Part shown: positions 8,656 through 17,008 of the stretch, one piece after another
Numbering within the stretch: position 1 is the first letter of the stretch
Layout: the number at the start of each line of letters is the position of its first letter
Assembly: GCA_046704785.1 (NCBI GenBank)
Contig: JBJKRF010000009.1
Location: forward strand, 1-40,384
Length of the DNA stretch: 40,384 nt
DNA from: JBJKRF01 sp046704785
Lineage (GTDB): Bacteria; Chloroflexota; Anaerolineae; Anaerolineales; Villigracilaceae
Reading direction: 5' to 3'
Position numbers and translations under genes: made by a program
The notes under the pieces: model-generated
Database searches by the model: none
Seen by the model: the letters and a program-made list of their open reading frames with translations, nothing else
What the model was told of the DNA's origin: nothing

Positions 8656-9356
8656 CCGGAACCTTTATCAACGTTGCAGCCATCCTTGCGGGTGGAGCCG
8701 CTGGCCTGCTGTTCGGTGCGCGTCTGCCCGAACGGCTGAAGGCCACTGTTGTCGCCGCAATGGGACTGTTCGTCGTTGCTATCGGACTCCAGATGTTTCT
8801 CAAAACGGAGAATTCGCTGGTTGTGTTAGGCGGCTTACTGATCGGTGGCCTGCTTGGAGAGTGGTGGCAGATCGAGGAGGGCCTCCAAGCCCTGGGCGTA
8901 TGGCTGGAAAAACGTTTTTCCAGCAACGCTGAGGGTGAGTCGAGCCGGTTTGTGCGCGGTTTCCTGACGGCCTCCCTGTTGTATTGTATTGGGCCAATCG
9001 CCATCCTGGGCGCCATCAACGACGGGTTAACCGGCGATTACAAACTCCTGGCGATCAAGGCCGTGCTCGATGGATTCGCCTCCATCGCTTTTGCGTCCAC
9101 TTTGGGGGTGGGTGTATTGTTTGCGTCGTTGGTGGTGCTTGTTTACCAGGGCAGCATTAGCCTGTTGGCTGCACAATTGAACGCCATCGTCACGCCGACC
9201 ATGATGAGCGAGATGACAGCCGCGGGTGGTGTGCTGCTGATGGGGATTGCCGTCAGCAGCTTGTTGGAGATCAAAAAAATCCGCGTCGGCAATCTGTTGC
9301 CCGCGCTGGCAGTTGCTCCGTTAATCGTCTATATTTTGAGTCTTTTCGGGAAATAA
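8652..9356 (+). CDS. DUF554 family membrane protein
   Basis: A 234-residue hydrophobic protein with about seven membrane segments, matching the DUF554/YdfK-YqgA family of putative inner-membrane transport proteins. Typical features are GTFINVAAILAGGAAGLLFG at the N-terminus, the GGLLIGGLLGEWWQIEEGL stretch and the central FLTASLLYCIGPIAILGAINDGL motif. Substrate unknown. The ATG overlaps the adenosyltransferase stop (ATGA), so the two are co-translated; a link to cobalamin is only positional. Confidence 0.85.
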   Translation: MTGTFINVAAILAGGAAGLLFGARLPERLKATVVAAMGLFVVAIGLQMFLKTENSLVVLGGLLIGGLLGEWWQIEEGLQALGVWLEKRFSSNAEGESSRFVRGFLTASLLYCIGPIAILGAINDGLTGDYKLLAIKAVLDGFASIAFASTLGVGVLFASLVVLVYQGSISLLAAQLNAIVTPTMMSEMTAAGGVLLMGIAVSSLLEIKKIRVGNLLPALAVAPLIVYILSLFGK

Positions 9357-9378
9357 GGCTGCTCTGATTGCATTTAAC

Positions 9379-9414
9379 AAAAACAAGGAACGCAGGTTCG
9401 CGTTCCTTGTTTTT
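9379..9414. terminator. Bidirectional terminator between convergent genes
   Basis: A 15-bp perfect stem (arms 9379-9393 and 9400-9414) with a six-base loop; the arms carry an A-run and a T-run, so it serves both the DUF554 gene and the convergent DsbA-like gene. Confidence 0.9.
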
Positions 9415-9437
9415 CGTTGTGCGCGCTAATCGATTTC

Positions 9438-10148
9438 TTAGTTGGACGCACCTGCCGCCTGGAGGGCCGAATCCACTTTCGCCTGGAAGTCGGTAAAGGA
9501 AATTGCCCCTTGCACGAGTGTTCCGTTGATGACGAAGGAAGGTGTGGCCTGGACGCCAGCCTTTTGGGCGTCGATGCCGTCCTGGTTGACCCTATCGGTA
9601 TATTTGCCGCTGCTCAGGCAAGTGTTGAACGTGTTAGCATCGAGTCCAATGGTTTGCGCAAAGGCTTGGAGACGCGCGTCTGTCAAGGAGCCGGAGTTTT
9701 CGGGCCCCTGGTTGGCAAACAGCATGTCGTGGTATTCCCAGAACTTGCCCTGGTCGCCCGCGCAATAAGCGGCCTGGGCGGCACGGGCCGACTCGGCGCC
9801 GATGAATGCGCCAAAGGAGTGATATTCGAAATAGACTTTGCCCGTTTTGACGTAGGTGTCGACCACCTGTTGTTCGGTGTTTTCCGTAAACTGCTTACAG
9901 TAAGGGCATTGGAAGTCGGCGTATTCGATGATCTTGACGGGCGCCTTGGGGTTGCCCATCGCGTTGAAATTTGCCTGGGGACGGGGGTTGTCCGCTACCT
10001 TGATGATCTTATTGCCCGGCTGAAGGGAGGTATAAATTAACGCGAAAGCAACCAACAACACACCGATAACGACGACGGAAATAAGGACAACCTGTTGATT
10101 CCGTTGTTGGCGGCGGCGTTTTTCCCGCATCTCCTGACGTTTACTCAT
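9438..10148 (-). CDS. Membrane-anchored DsbA-like thiol oxidoreductase
   Basis: A 236-residue protein with a basic cytosolic N-terminus (about 1-18), one membrane helix (about 20-41) and an exported thioredoxin-fold domain of the DsbA/BdbD (Thioredoxin_4) type. The active site is C81-P-Y-C84 in YADFQCPYCKQF, and the cis-proline region is GVQATPSFVINGT. It should form or rearrange disulfides on secreted proteins. No DsbB or VKOR partner is in the window. The ATG at 10148 has AGAGAAG upstream and a TATAAT at 10184-10189. Confidence 0.9.
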   Translation of the reverse strand: MSKRQEMREKRRRQQRNQQVVLISVVVIGVLLVAFALIYTSLQPGNKIIKVADNPRPQANFNAMGNPKAPVKIIEYADFQCPYCKQFTENTEQQVVDTYVKTGKVYFEYHSFGAFIGAESARAAQAAYCAGDQGKFWEYHDMLFANQGPENSGSLTDARLQAFAQTIGLDANTFNTCLSSGKYTDRVNQDGIDAQKAGVQATPSFVINGTLVQGAISFTDFQAKVDSALQAAGASN

Positions 10149-10427
10149 AATCTTCTCTATCCTTTCACTGCAAAATGTGACTGATTATAAACCAATGGGC
10201 GATGACAGATTTGTGCGGATGGCGTAGGGGGGTGCATACACAAACTTCTCACTGCAAGAGGCCTCAGTAAGCCCGAAATGTGGCGCAATTTTGCCATGTT
10301 CATAAGGGTTTGTCCAGTCAAACAGACTAAGAGTATGCTTAAGAATGGCGGCAAGCCTGTAAGGGCCTGGCATTTGCGCTGCCATAGATTGTCACAACAA
10401 GCGAGGGAACAACGTGGAAAATCTTTG
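10149..10427. other. Intergenic region between the DsbA-like and V4R genes
   Basis: About 280 bases with no gene. Only the dsbA-side -10 element is recognisable. There is no clear terminator for the V4R gene that reads into it and no recognisable RNA. Confidence 0.4.
10184..10189 (-). promoter_or_regulatory. -10 element of the DsbA-like gene
   Basis: TATAAT on the minus strand 35 bases before the ATG at 10148. The -35 region is not recognisable. Confidence 0.45.
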
Positions 10428-11045
10428 TTAGCTTTTTGGCGCTCCCACCAGAAAGCGACAATATTCGTCACCACGGGCGATGCAGTGGGTTTCGATGATT
10501 TCGTGCTCTGTGCCACTGGCCCAGAGCACGGCTTCGCCAATCGAGCCAACGTATAGATGACAGAGCGGCTGGTTGCTCTGTCGTCCCCAACAAATGCCAC
10601 AGGTGCGTTCGACATAAGCAAGGCCGTCTGGTCCATCTTCTACCCAGGTATCCACTTCGGGATTGCTTTTTTTTAGCGCGTTTGCCACGCCGTTCAGAAT
10701 AAATTTGATGCGCTGTTTTTCCGGCAAGACTTTGAGCGCCACGCCGGCGATTCCCAATAGCGCTGCCTGTTCGCGTACGCCGTATTGGAACGAGGCGCGT
10801 CCGACGCGGTGCAACATTCCTTTTGCGGCGCGCCCGTAAAAGCTTTCGATGGCCTGGTTGAACTGTGCATATTCTGAGGTCTTGACGGAAGGTTCCAGGT
10901 CGTTGGGAGGAAAATTGTCGATGAAACGTTCCAGGCCGCTGGTGCGCAGGACGGCGTTCAGACCGTTCGAGCCCATGACTTCTTGAGATGAAACCAATGC
11001 TTGCCGCATGATGGTATTGACAACGACGGAATCGGGCCTCGACAT
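10428..11045 (-). CDS. V4R-domain protein
   Basis: A 205-residue protein with a C-terminal V4R (4-vinyl reductase-like) domain, a small-molecule-binding fold related to Bet3/TRAPP and to the N-terminus of XylR-type sensors. The cysteine-rich end is typical: TCGICWG, then PLCHLYVG, then ETHCIARGDEYCRFLVG. These Cys residues may bind zinc or a hydrocarbon-type ligand. The N-terminal 70 residues have no clear domain. GGAGGTAAT before the ATG at 11045 is a strong ribosome binding site. It is the last gene of the HTH-TPR-GNAT-V4R unit. Function unknown; it may sense a lipid or aromatic ligand. Confidence 0.75.
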   Translation of the reverse strand: MSRPDSVVVNTIMRQALVSSQEVMGSNGLNAVLRTSGLERFIDNFPPNDLEPSVKTSEYAQFNQAIESFYGRAAKGMLHRVGRASFQYGVREQAALLGIAGVALKVLPEKQRIKFILNGVANALKKSNPEVDTWVEDGPDGLAYVERTCGICWGRQSNQPLCHLYVGSIGEAVLWASGTEHEIIETHCIARGDEYCRFLVGAPKS

Positions 11046-11053
11046 ATTACCTC

Positions 11054-11953
11054 CTAAAGTTCGTGGGTGTAAACGGGATAATTTTCACCGGTACGGGTAA
11101 ATCCAATGCGATGATAAAGAGCGAGCGAAGACTGATTGTCAGATTGTGTGTTGACGGTCAGTCGATAGATACCCATGCGCCGAATCTTATATAAAAGGTC
11201 CTGCACGAGGCTGTATCCGATACCACATCCCTGTAATTTGGGGTGGACGGCCAGACGCGCCAGATGGGCCCCAAAAGGATTTTTTGTGCTGACCTGGTAA
11301 CCCACCAGTTCGTCACCCCGTTGGGCTATTGTAGCAACACCCGATTGTGAGAAAGCACGTTGCAAGGAGGGAAGCGAATTCTGCCATAACGGTGAAAAGG
11401 CCATGGCGTCGAGTTGCGCGACTGCAAACAGGTCATCATATCGCATCGGGCGAATGGAAACATCCTGGTTGACGGCGCGTTCTTCGAAAGGCACCGCACC
11501 ATGCTCCAAAACAACAATTTGCTGGCGCTCCTCGAAACCGCTGGCGACCAGCAAATCTTTGAACCACTCATTTAAGACAATCGCTGCGGCCACCTGCCCG
11601 CTGTTTGCCTCGTGAGGCGACCGCTCTATCACAGGCGGGACGACGTTTGGATGCCTGGAGAGTGAGGGACGCGCCATTTGCCATAAACCATTCCAGGCCT
11701 CTGCCAGGGGAATCATTGACGAGCGGGCAAACAGACGAATCCAGTAAATGTCTTTTGGGTCTGGCGGACAGGCGAGTACGGCTGCCAGTGCGTCCTCCTG
11801 CTCCATGACCCAGAATTCCGGCTCGCCCAACCAGTCGAGCGGCATGCGCCAATCGAGATGACGATGAACGTACGACTCGAAGTAAATCAGATTGGCAATC
11901 TGATTTTGGTCGCCAGGGCGCGCCGGACGAATTGCGTAATTGAGTCCGATCAT
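11054..11953 (-). CDS. GNAT family N-acetyltransferase
   Basis: A 299-residue protein. The C-terminal half (about 165-299) is a GNAT domain: RPMRYDDLFAVAQLD start, the acetyl-CoA-binding LARLAVHPKLQGCGIGYSL (Q/R-x-x-G-x-G/A motif A), and the closing ALYHRIGFTRTGENYPVY, which resembles RimI-like enzymes. The N-terminal half (about 5-150) looks like a second, degenerate GNAT-type fold, as in tandem GNAT proteins. Substrate unknown. Its ATG overlaps the TPR gene stop as ATGA, and V4R follows after eight bases. Confidence 0.82.
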   Translation of the reverse strand: MIGLNYAIRPARPGDQNQIANLIYFESYVHRHLDWRMPLDWLGEPEFWVMEQEDALAAVLACPPDPKDIYWIRLFARSSMIPLAEAWNGLWQMARPSLSRHPNVVPPVIERSPHEANSGQVAAAIVLNEWFKDLLVASGFEERQQIVVLEHGAVPFEERAVNQDVSIRPMRYDDLFAVAQLDAMAFSPLWQNSLPSLQRAFSQSGVATIAQRGDELVGYQVSTKNPFGAHLARLAVHPKLQGCGIGYSLVQDLLYKIRRMGIYRLTVNTQSDNQSSLALYHRIGFTRTGENYPVYTHEL

Positions 11954-12477
11954 ATGCGGATACGCAAAAGTGTTCTCAGTATCTTTTGGAAGAATGTAGG
12001 TTTCTTGAGGCTATCCAGGCTGGTGGTCATTGCAATCAGGCCGTCGGCGTATTTCTGGCGTTTGACTTGCAGGGTTGCCAGCGATTTCAACACTGTGGCG
12101 CGTAACTCGCCTTCCCCTGCTTGCCCCAGAGCATCGGCTGATTGCTGGTATTTTTCAATGGCTTGTTCGAGATGACCCAGCGCGTCCAGTGCTGCCGCCT
12201 CGTTTCCAAGCGCCAGTCCCTGGCGGTGCAGGTCGTCGGCCTGGGCGAAAAGCTCTACCGTTCCAGCCAATACATCCAGGGCTTGTTGTGGCTGTTTGGC
12301 CTGTAAATACGCCACGCTCTGGTTGTTTTTGTTCTCGGCTGCGTCCAGCGAGTTTCCAGCTTTCTCGAGCGCAGCCGCCGCCTCGCCGAATAGGCTTGCT
12401 GCTTCTTCGTACTCGCCGCGCTGGTAGGATGCTGTTGCGGTTTCAACCAGCGCGTGAGGGTCGTTTCCATCTGTCAT
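11950..12477 (-). CDS. Tetratricopeptide repeat protein
   Basis: A 175-residue all-helical protein with about three to four TPR units: ATASYQRGEYEEAASLFGEA, NNQSVAYLQAKQPQQALDVL, LGNEAAALDALGHLEQAIEKY and LKSLATLQVKRQKYADGL. No signal peptide. TPR proteins are adaptors, so the partner may be the neighbouring regulator, acetyltransferase or V4R protein; this is inference. The C-terminus is basic (ILRTLLRIRI). GAGGT precedes the ATG. An 8-bp inverted repeat (12501-12508 and 12531-12538) lies between it and the HTH gene upstream. Confidence 0.8.
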   Translation of the reverse strand: MTDGNDPHALVETATASYQRGEYEEAASLFGEAAAALEKAGNSLDAAENKNNQSVAYLQAKQPQQALDVLAGTVELFAQADDLHRQGLALGNEAAALDALGHLEQAIEKYQQSADALGQAGEGELRATVLKSLATLQVKRQKYADGLIAMTTSLDSLKKPTFFQKILRTLLRIRI

Positions 12478-12567
12478 CAGTACCTCGATTCGTTCTGGTG
12501 CCGCAACTACCTTCTCCTACACTTTTATGAAGTTGCGGTACTGGTGTTCCTCCGCACGGCTCCCGAT

Positions 12568-13245
12568 TTATAGCGTGATGTCTAACAAACCTTCGGCAAC
12601 CGAGCGCAATTTGTCGGTAGAGAGTTGACTCAGGTTGCGGGCCAGCTCGAGATAGGGCCGATTGACCGGCATACACACAAAGCTGCGAATCTCCGGCGGG
12701 AGTTGGAGGAACTCATCGATTTCTGCCTGCTCATTCATCCAGTGGCCGATCGGGCCGCTCTGGTCGAAGAATGATTCGACCCGGCCACCGATGACCATCA
12801 AGATGGCTTCCAACTCGGCCAGGGGAACCGGCTTTTCGCCCCGTTCGTAGGCCTTAAGACGACTTTGCGGAATCCCCGTTTCTCCAGAGAGCGCTTTGAG
12901 CGAAACGCTGGTCTGTTGGCGTTTTTGCGAAAGCAGGGCGCCGATGATGCGGTTGCGCAAATTGGCCAGCGTTTTCAAGTCCAGCGGCTCGGTGCGTGGC
13001 CCATCGTCTGAGAGCGCCTGGCTGCCCCAGAAATGTTGAATGGGCAGGTTCAAGTAGTAAGCCAGCGCCTCCAGTTCGGGGAGGGAGGGCGCTTTGCGTC
13101 CGTTTTCGTAAGCGCGTAAGAGCGACGGTTTGATGCCGATGGCAGCTGCCGTCTCGGTGGCGGTTTTGCGAGCTGCCGTACGGGCATCACGGATGAGCAC
13201 CCCCACTTTGCGGGTACGGATGGCGATTTGGGATTGAAGGCTCAT
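12568..13245 (-). CDS. Double XRE-family helix-turn-helix regulator
   Basis: A 225-residue protein with two XRE/Cro-CI type HTH domains, residues about 12-72 (VGVLIRDARTAARKTATETA then LRAYENGRKAPSLPELEALA) and about 95-160 (LKALSGETGIPQSRLKAYERG). The rest is helical with no ligand domain recognised. Two DNA-binding domains in one chain suggest binding to a long or bipartite operator. The ATG at 13245 has AGGAAG upstream; a TTG at 13263 is weaker. First gene of the HTH-TPR-GNAT-V4R unit and likely its regulator. Confidence 0.82.
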   Translation of the reverse strand: MSLQSQIAIRTRKVGVLIRDARTAARKTATETAAAIGIKPSLLRAYENGRKAPSLPELEALAYYLNLPIQHFWGSQALSDDGPRTEPLDLKTLANLRNRIIGALLSQKRQQTSVSLKALSGETGIPQSRLKAYERGEKPVPLAELEAILMVIGGRVESFFDQSGPIGHWMNEQAEIDEFLQLPPEIRSFVCMPVNRPYLELARNLSQLSTDKLRSVAEGLLDITL

Positions 13246-13261
13246 GGTTTCTTCCTGACGC

Positions 13262-13280
13262 AAAAAGCCCGAAGACGGGC
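13262..13280 (-). terminator. Intrinsic terminator after cpaF
   Basis: On the minus strand a GCCCG-TCTT-CGGGC hairpin with a stable UUCG-like loop, followed by five T. It lies 113 bases past the cpaF stop and only 17 bases before the HTH regulator ATG. Confidence 0.8.
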
Positions 13281-13292
13281 GGATTTGTTACG

Positions 13293-13298
13293 ATTATA
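13293..13298 (-). promoter_or_regulatory. -10 element upstream of the HTH regulator
   Basis: TATAAT on the minus strand. Its transcript would start near 13286, just before the terminator hairpin, so that hairpin would be the first thing in the leader. Confidence 0.4.
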
Positions 13299-13392
13299 CA
13301 CGGGTTCTTCAGAAATCGTCGGCAGATGAGAACGGATGAACGGATTGGTATGGCCGTAGGCCCGCCTCCATATTATTTGGCTGTTACCGAAT

Positions 13393-14715
13393 CTAATGGC
13401 GGTTGAGTATATCGCCCAAGTTCGCGCCAAATACCGTAGGCGGTAATTTGAAGCCCGCAGCTTCGAGGCGCGGTGTGAATAAGGGGCGGATTCCGGTGGG
13501 CTTGAGTTCCCCTTGCACGGCGCCTTCGCTGGAGATACCCGTCTGTGAAAAACGGAAAATATCGGTCAGTACGATGGTGTCGCCTTCCATACCGGCTACT
13601 TCTGTGATGGCTGTCACTTTGCGCGAACCATCTTTCAGGCGCGTTTGTTGGATGATCAGATCGACTGCCGAGGAAACCTGCTGGCGGATGACTTTGATCG
13701 GCAGGTCCATCCCGGCCATCAGAACCATCGTTTCGATGCGCGAAAGGGCGTCGCGCGGCGTGTTGGCGTGGGCGGTGGTCAGCGAACCGTCGTGCCCGGT
13801 GTTCATGGCTTGGAGCATGTCGAGCGTTTCGCCGCCGCGACATTCGCCGACGACGATGCGGTCGGGGCGCATGCGCAGGGCGTTGCGCACCAGGTCGCGA
13901 ATGGTCACCTGTCCTTTGCCTTCCAGGTTCGGTGGTTTGGTCTCCAGCCGGACGATGTGTTCTTGTTGGAGTTGCAGTTCGGCAGCGTCTTCGATAGTTA
14001 CAATCCGTTCGTCTTCCGGGATCATGCTGGAAAGTACGTTGAGCAGGGTAGTTTTGCCGGAGCCGGTGCCGCCAGAAATGACGATGTTCAGGCGGCTGAC
14101 CACGCAGGCTCGCAGGAACTCGGCCATCGGGGCGGTGATGGAGCCAAACTCGATCAACTGGTCCATGCTTAGTTTGTCTTTGCGGAATTTGCGGATGGTG
14201 ATGGAGGAGCCATCGATGGCGACCGGCGGGACGACTGCATTGACGCGCGAGCCATCTGGCAGACGGGCGTCCACCGTCGGGGAGTCTGCATCCACGTGGC
14301 GGCCCAAGGGCAGGACGATGCGGTCGATGATGCGCATCACATGGTCGTTATCTTCGAAGGTGATGGGTGTCTTCTCCAGGTGCCCTTTTCTTTCAATATA
14401 GACCTTTTTGGGCCCGTTGACCATCACTTCGCTGATGTCTTCGTCGTCCAGCAGGGGTTGGATGGGGCCGTATCCCAGCACTTCGTTCAGGACGTCCTGG
14501 GTCAACTGCTGGCGGATGGAGTCAGGTAAATTTACGCGCAGGCGTCCGAAGACCTCGTTCAACTTCTGCTGGACGAGGGCCTTGCGTTTTTCGGGAGGTG
14601 GATTTTCGCTTTCCAGGTCACGAATTAAATTGTCGGTCACGAAATGTTTCAGTTTCAATACGTCGGCTGCGGACAGGCCGGAAGATGGGAGCGGGGCAGG
14701 GTTGGGTTGAGTCAT
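13393..14715 (-). CDS. cpaF: CpaF/TadA-type secretion ATPase
   Basis: A 440-residue type II/IV secretion ATPase of the CpaF/TadA branch, which drives Tad pilus assembly in known systems. The N-terminal domain (about 1-150) has the GYGPIQPLLDDEDISEVMVNG family block. The ATPase core has Walker A GGTGSGKT (215-222), an Asp box ending IVTIEDAAEL, Walker B RPDRIVVGECRGGE and the His box NTGHDGSLTTAHAN. All catalytic motifs look intact. The C-terminal 60 residues carry an extra tail. No tadB, tadC, pilin, prepilin peptidase or secretin gene is adjacent, so it may serve a pilus encoded elsewhere. Its ATG overlaps the upstream stop as ATGA. Confidence 0.93.
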   Translation of the reverse strand: MTQPNPAPLPSSGLSAADVLKLKHFVTDNLIRDLESENPPPEKRKALVQQKLNEVFGRLRVNLPDSIRQQLTQDVLNEVLGYGPIQPLLDDEDISEVMVNGPKKVYIERKGHLEKTPITFEDNDHVMRIIDRIVLPLGRHVDADSPTVDARLPDGSRVNAVVPPVAIDGSSITIRKFRKDKLSMDQLIEFGSITAPMAEFLRACVVSRLNIVISGGTGSGKTTLLNVLSSMIPEDERIVTIEDAAELQLQQEHIVRLETKPPNLEGKGQVTIRDLVRNALRMRPDRIVVGECRGGETLDMLQAMNTGHDGSLTTAHANTPRDALSRIETMVLMAGMDLPIKVIRQQVSSAVDLIIQQTRLKDGSRKVTAITEVAGMEGDTIVLTDIFRFSQTGISSEGAVQGELKPTGIRPLFTPRLEAAGFKLPPTVFGANLGDILNRH

Positions 14716-15011
14716 TTCTGGTCGGTCCCATAGGCGGTGTCATCGCTTGGGATCAGCCAGACGATTTGTGCGCGTGCCACTGTTATGAAATCTGCCTCTT
14801 GCGTCAACGTGCCATCCATGTTGAATACTTTGGCCGCCGTCACCGCTAAAAACGGTTCGGGACGGTCCAATTCATCCTTCACGCGCCCATCCAACCGCAC
14901 ATGGATGGAGCCTTCGATACGATGCGTCGTCGTCTGGATCACTGCCGGGACAGCAACCTTGGAGATGACGTCGGTAAAATATTTTCCTTTATCGTTGAAT
15001 TCGACTGACAT
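14712..15011 (-). CDS. Small conserved-looking protein between cpaE and cpaF
   Basis: A 99-residue soluble protein that I do not recognise with confidence. It has no signal peptide or membrane helix and is rich in alternating hydrophobic residues (VISKVAVPAVIQTTTHRIEGSIHVR, FLAVTAAKVFNMDG), suggesting a small beta fold. Its ATGA overlap with cpaF and 14-base spacing after cpaE indicate that it is made together with the two ATPases and may be an adaptor. No function is assigned. Confidence 0.7.
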   Translation of the reverse strand: MSVEFNDKGKYFTDVISKVAVPAVIQTTTHRIEGSIHVRLDGRVKDELDRPEPFLAVTAAKVFNMDGTLTQEADFITVARAQIVWLIPSDDTAYGTDQK

Positions 15012-15025
15012 AGTGACACCTCGAA

Positions 15026-16201
15026 TCAGATTCTGGCTCTGCGTGCCACGTCCAGAATCTGGCGGGAGACCTGGTCGAGCACCAAAGCAGCGGTATCGTT
15101 AGGAAACTTGGTGAGTAAGGGTAGATGCTGGTTGTTGGCAAGTGTGAAATTCCCCGTCATATAAGGGATGGTGGTTTCGATGGGCAGGCCGATGATGCGT
15201 TCGGCGTCACTTTTGCTCAATCCTTCCAGCCCGACGGCGCGATTCATGATCGCCGAGATGCGCTGCGTATCCAAGCCCTGGGTATTTAAATATTCCCAGA
15301 CAACGTGGGTCATCGTTACCGTGCTGAGGTCTGAGCTTACGATCAGGGCAACTGCGTCGGCGTCCAGGATGATTGGCAGGCTGATGCGCGAGAGCGAGCG
15401 TCCCAGGTCGACGAGGGTCAAGTCGAAGGCCTGCTTAAACGTCTGGGTCAAAACCGGGATGCGGCTGGCGTCGAGTGAGTTGGCTGCTTCGGGGTCGGGA
15501 GCGCCTGCCAGAAGGCGGAAACTCCAGTTCGGTTGGGGCGTCAGCGTCCGGCGTAGAAAGTCACCGTTGAGTGTTTCCAGGTCATGAGCGACTGCCTGCA
15601 CCAGCGTAAAATCGCCTTGGTAGCCGACAGTGGACGCGATGGAGCCAATGGGCAGGACGAGGTCCATGACGGCTATATCCAGTTGAGGCTGGTTGGCAGA
15701 GATGTTCTGGGCAATATTCGCGCACAGCGACGAAGTTCCTGTGCCCCCTTTGGCGCTCAAGAAGACTACCAACAGCCCACCCTGTTTGCGTTTCTGGACG
15801 CCGGGCATGGGACGCGTTTCCTGCACTTGCCCCGACATACTTGCCAGCAGAGTCTGTAATTTCCCGATGGACTCTTGGGATTTGAGCATAAATTCGTTAC
15901 ATCCCGCTGTCATCAGTTCCCCCATTTGCGCGTTGTCCGTTGCTGCCAGGGCCACCAATAATGTTGTCGCGGTACGGCGGTCGTTGCGTAGTTTGTGTAC
16001 GAACTCGACCGCCGACATGTCCTTAAAGGACGGGTCGAAGACGATTACATCGGGATGGTCACGCAGCGCGGTGATATACCCGACCTTGGCTGAGGAGGCC
16101 GCCTGTACGTTGTATTCCTGTTTGACGAGCAGCCCGCTCAGATAATTAAGGCTGACAGGGTCTGCATCTACGAGCAGAACCGAAAGCGGGGCTGATTCCA
16201 A
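15026..16201 (-). CDS. cpaE: CpaE/TadZ-type ATPase with receiver-like domain
   Basis: A 391-residue protein with an N-terminal receiver-like domain (about 7-125) and a MinD/ParA-type ATPase domain (about 140-391), the arrangement of CpaE/TadZ, which places Tad machinery at a cell site. The receiver keeps D12, D14, phospho-acceptor-like D56 and K107 but has Ala where Thr/Ser is usual. The P-loop is KGGTGTSS (151-158): the signature lysine K151 is kept while the P-loop lysine is Thr, so ATP binding or hydrolysis may be altered. The TTG start at 16201 is supported by GGAGG five bases upstream. Lies between the response regulator and the small unknown gene. Confidence 0.88.
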   Translation of the reverse strand: MESAPLSVLLVDADPVSLNYLSGLLVKQEYNVQAASSAKVGYITALRDHPDVIVFDPSFKDMSAVEFVHKLRNDRRTATTLLVALAATDNAQMGELMTAGCNEFMLKSQESIGKLQTLLASMSGQVQETRPMPGVQKRKQGGLLVVFLSAKGGTGTSSLCANIAQNISANQPQLDIAVMDLVLPIGSIASTVGYQGDFTLVQAVAHDLETLNGDFLRRTLTPQPNWSFRLLAGAPDPEAANSLDASRIPVLTQTFKQAFDLTLVDLGRSLSRISLPIILDADAVALIVSSDLSTVTMTHVVWEYLNTQGLDTQRISAIMNRAVGLEGLSKSDAERIIGLPIETTIPYMTGNFTLANNQHLPLLTKFPNDTAALVLDQVSRQILDVARRARI

Positions 16202-16297
16202 AACGACCTCCTAATCGAAATCGAACTTTTCACTTGTGTGCCCAGGTTATCTTTCTTGAAGTATTGGAAGGGATCATTCCTGGCCTTGTCGTAGTGC

Positions 16298-16990
16298 TCA
16301 CTGTTCGATGGGGGGCATCAGGTAACCCAACCCGGAACGGGTGACGATATGTTTCGGGTTGTGGGCGTCATCTTCTAATTTTTGGCGCAGGCGGGCAATG
16401 CTGACCCATAAAATTTCTTTGTCGTTTCGGTATTCCGGGCCCCAAACGCTGCTGAGCAGATCTTCGGCGCTCATAACTTTGCCAATATTGTGCGCAAACT
16501 GCAACAGGAGACGGTATTCGGTGGCCGATAGGAAAACAGGTTGGTTCCCACGCCATACTTCAGCCCGTGCAAAGTCGATGCGCAGGTTGCTGTGCTCGAA
16601 GAAGCGACTCTGGCTAACGTCTTTGGAGACTTGTGAACGGCGCAGCACCGCGCGAACGCGAGCCAGTAACTCGGTGGCCGAGAAGGGTTTTACCAGGTAG
16701 TCGTCGGCACCGAGGTCGAGCCCCCGGACACGGTCTTGCTCTTCGCCTTTCGCTGTTAGGATGATGATGGGTACGTTGGAAAACTGTCGAATGCGCTGAC
16801 AAACGGCGAACCCGTCCAGCTTGGGCATCATTACATCAAGCAGGATCAAATCTACCGGGTTGGCAGAGAATGTCTCGACGGCTTGTAGTCCATCCACCGC
16901 CGAAATGACTTCAAAACCCTCGGTACGCAAGTTGGCTTCCAGCAGACGTAAATAGCGGGGTTCGTCGTCAACGACAAGGATTTTGGTCAT
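16298..16990 (-). CDS. OmpR/PhoB-family response regulator
   Basis: A 230-residue DNA-binding response regulator. Receiver domain 1-120 with acidic pair D8/D9, phospho-acceptor D52 in LILLDVMMP, T80-region ILTAKG and conserved Lys in YLVKPF. The C-terminal winged helix (about 130-228) is of the OmpR/PhoB type, ending KHIVTRSGLGYLM. It should be phosphorylated by one or both of the kinases encoded just upstream and act on promoters that are not identifiable here. A GAGGAGACTGATT leader precedes the ATG. An 11-bp perfect inverted repeat sits directly before that leader. Confidence 0.95.
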   Translation of the reverse strand: MTKILVVDDEPRYLRLLEANLRTEGFEVISAVDGLQAVETFSANPVDLILLDVMMPKLDGFAVCQRIRQFSNVPIIILTAKGEEQDRVRGLDLGADDYLVKPFSATELLARVRAVLRRSQVSKDVSQSRFFEHSNLRIDFARAEVWRGNQPVFLSATEYRLLLQFAHNIGKVMSAEDLLSSVWGPEYRNDKEILWVSIARLRQKLEDDAHNPKHIVTRSGLGYLMPPIEQ

Positions 16991-17008
16991 AATCAGTCTC
17001 CTCGGAAT

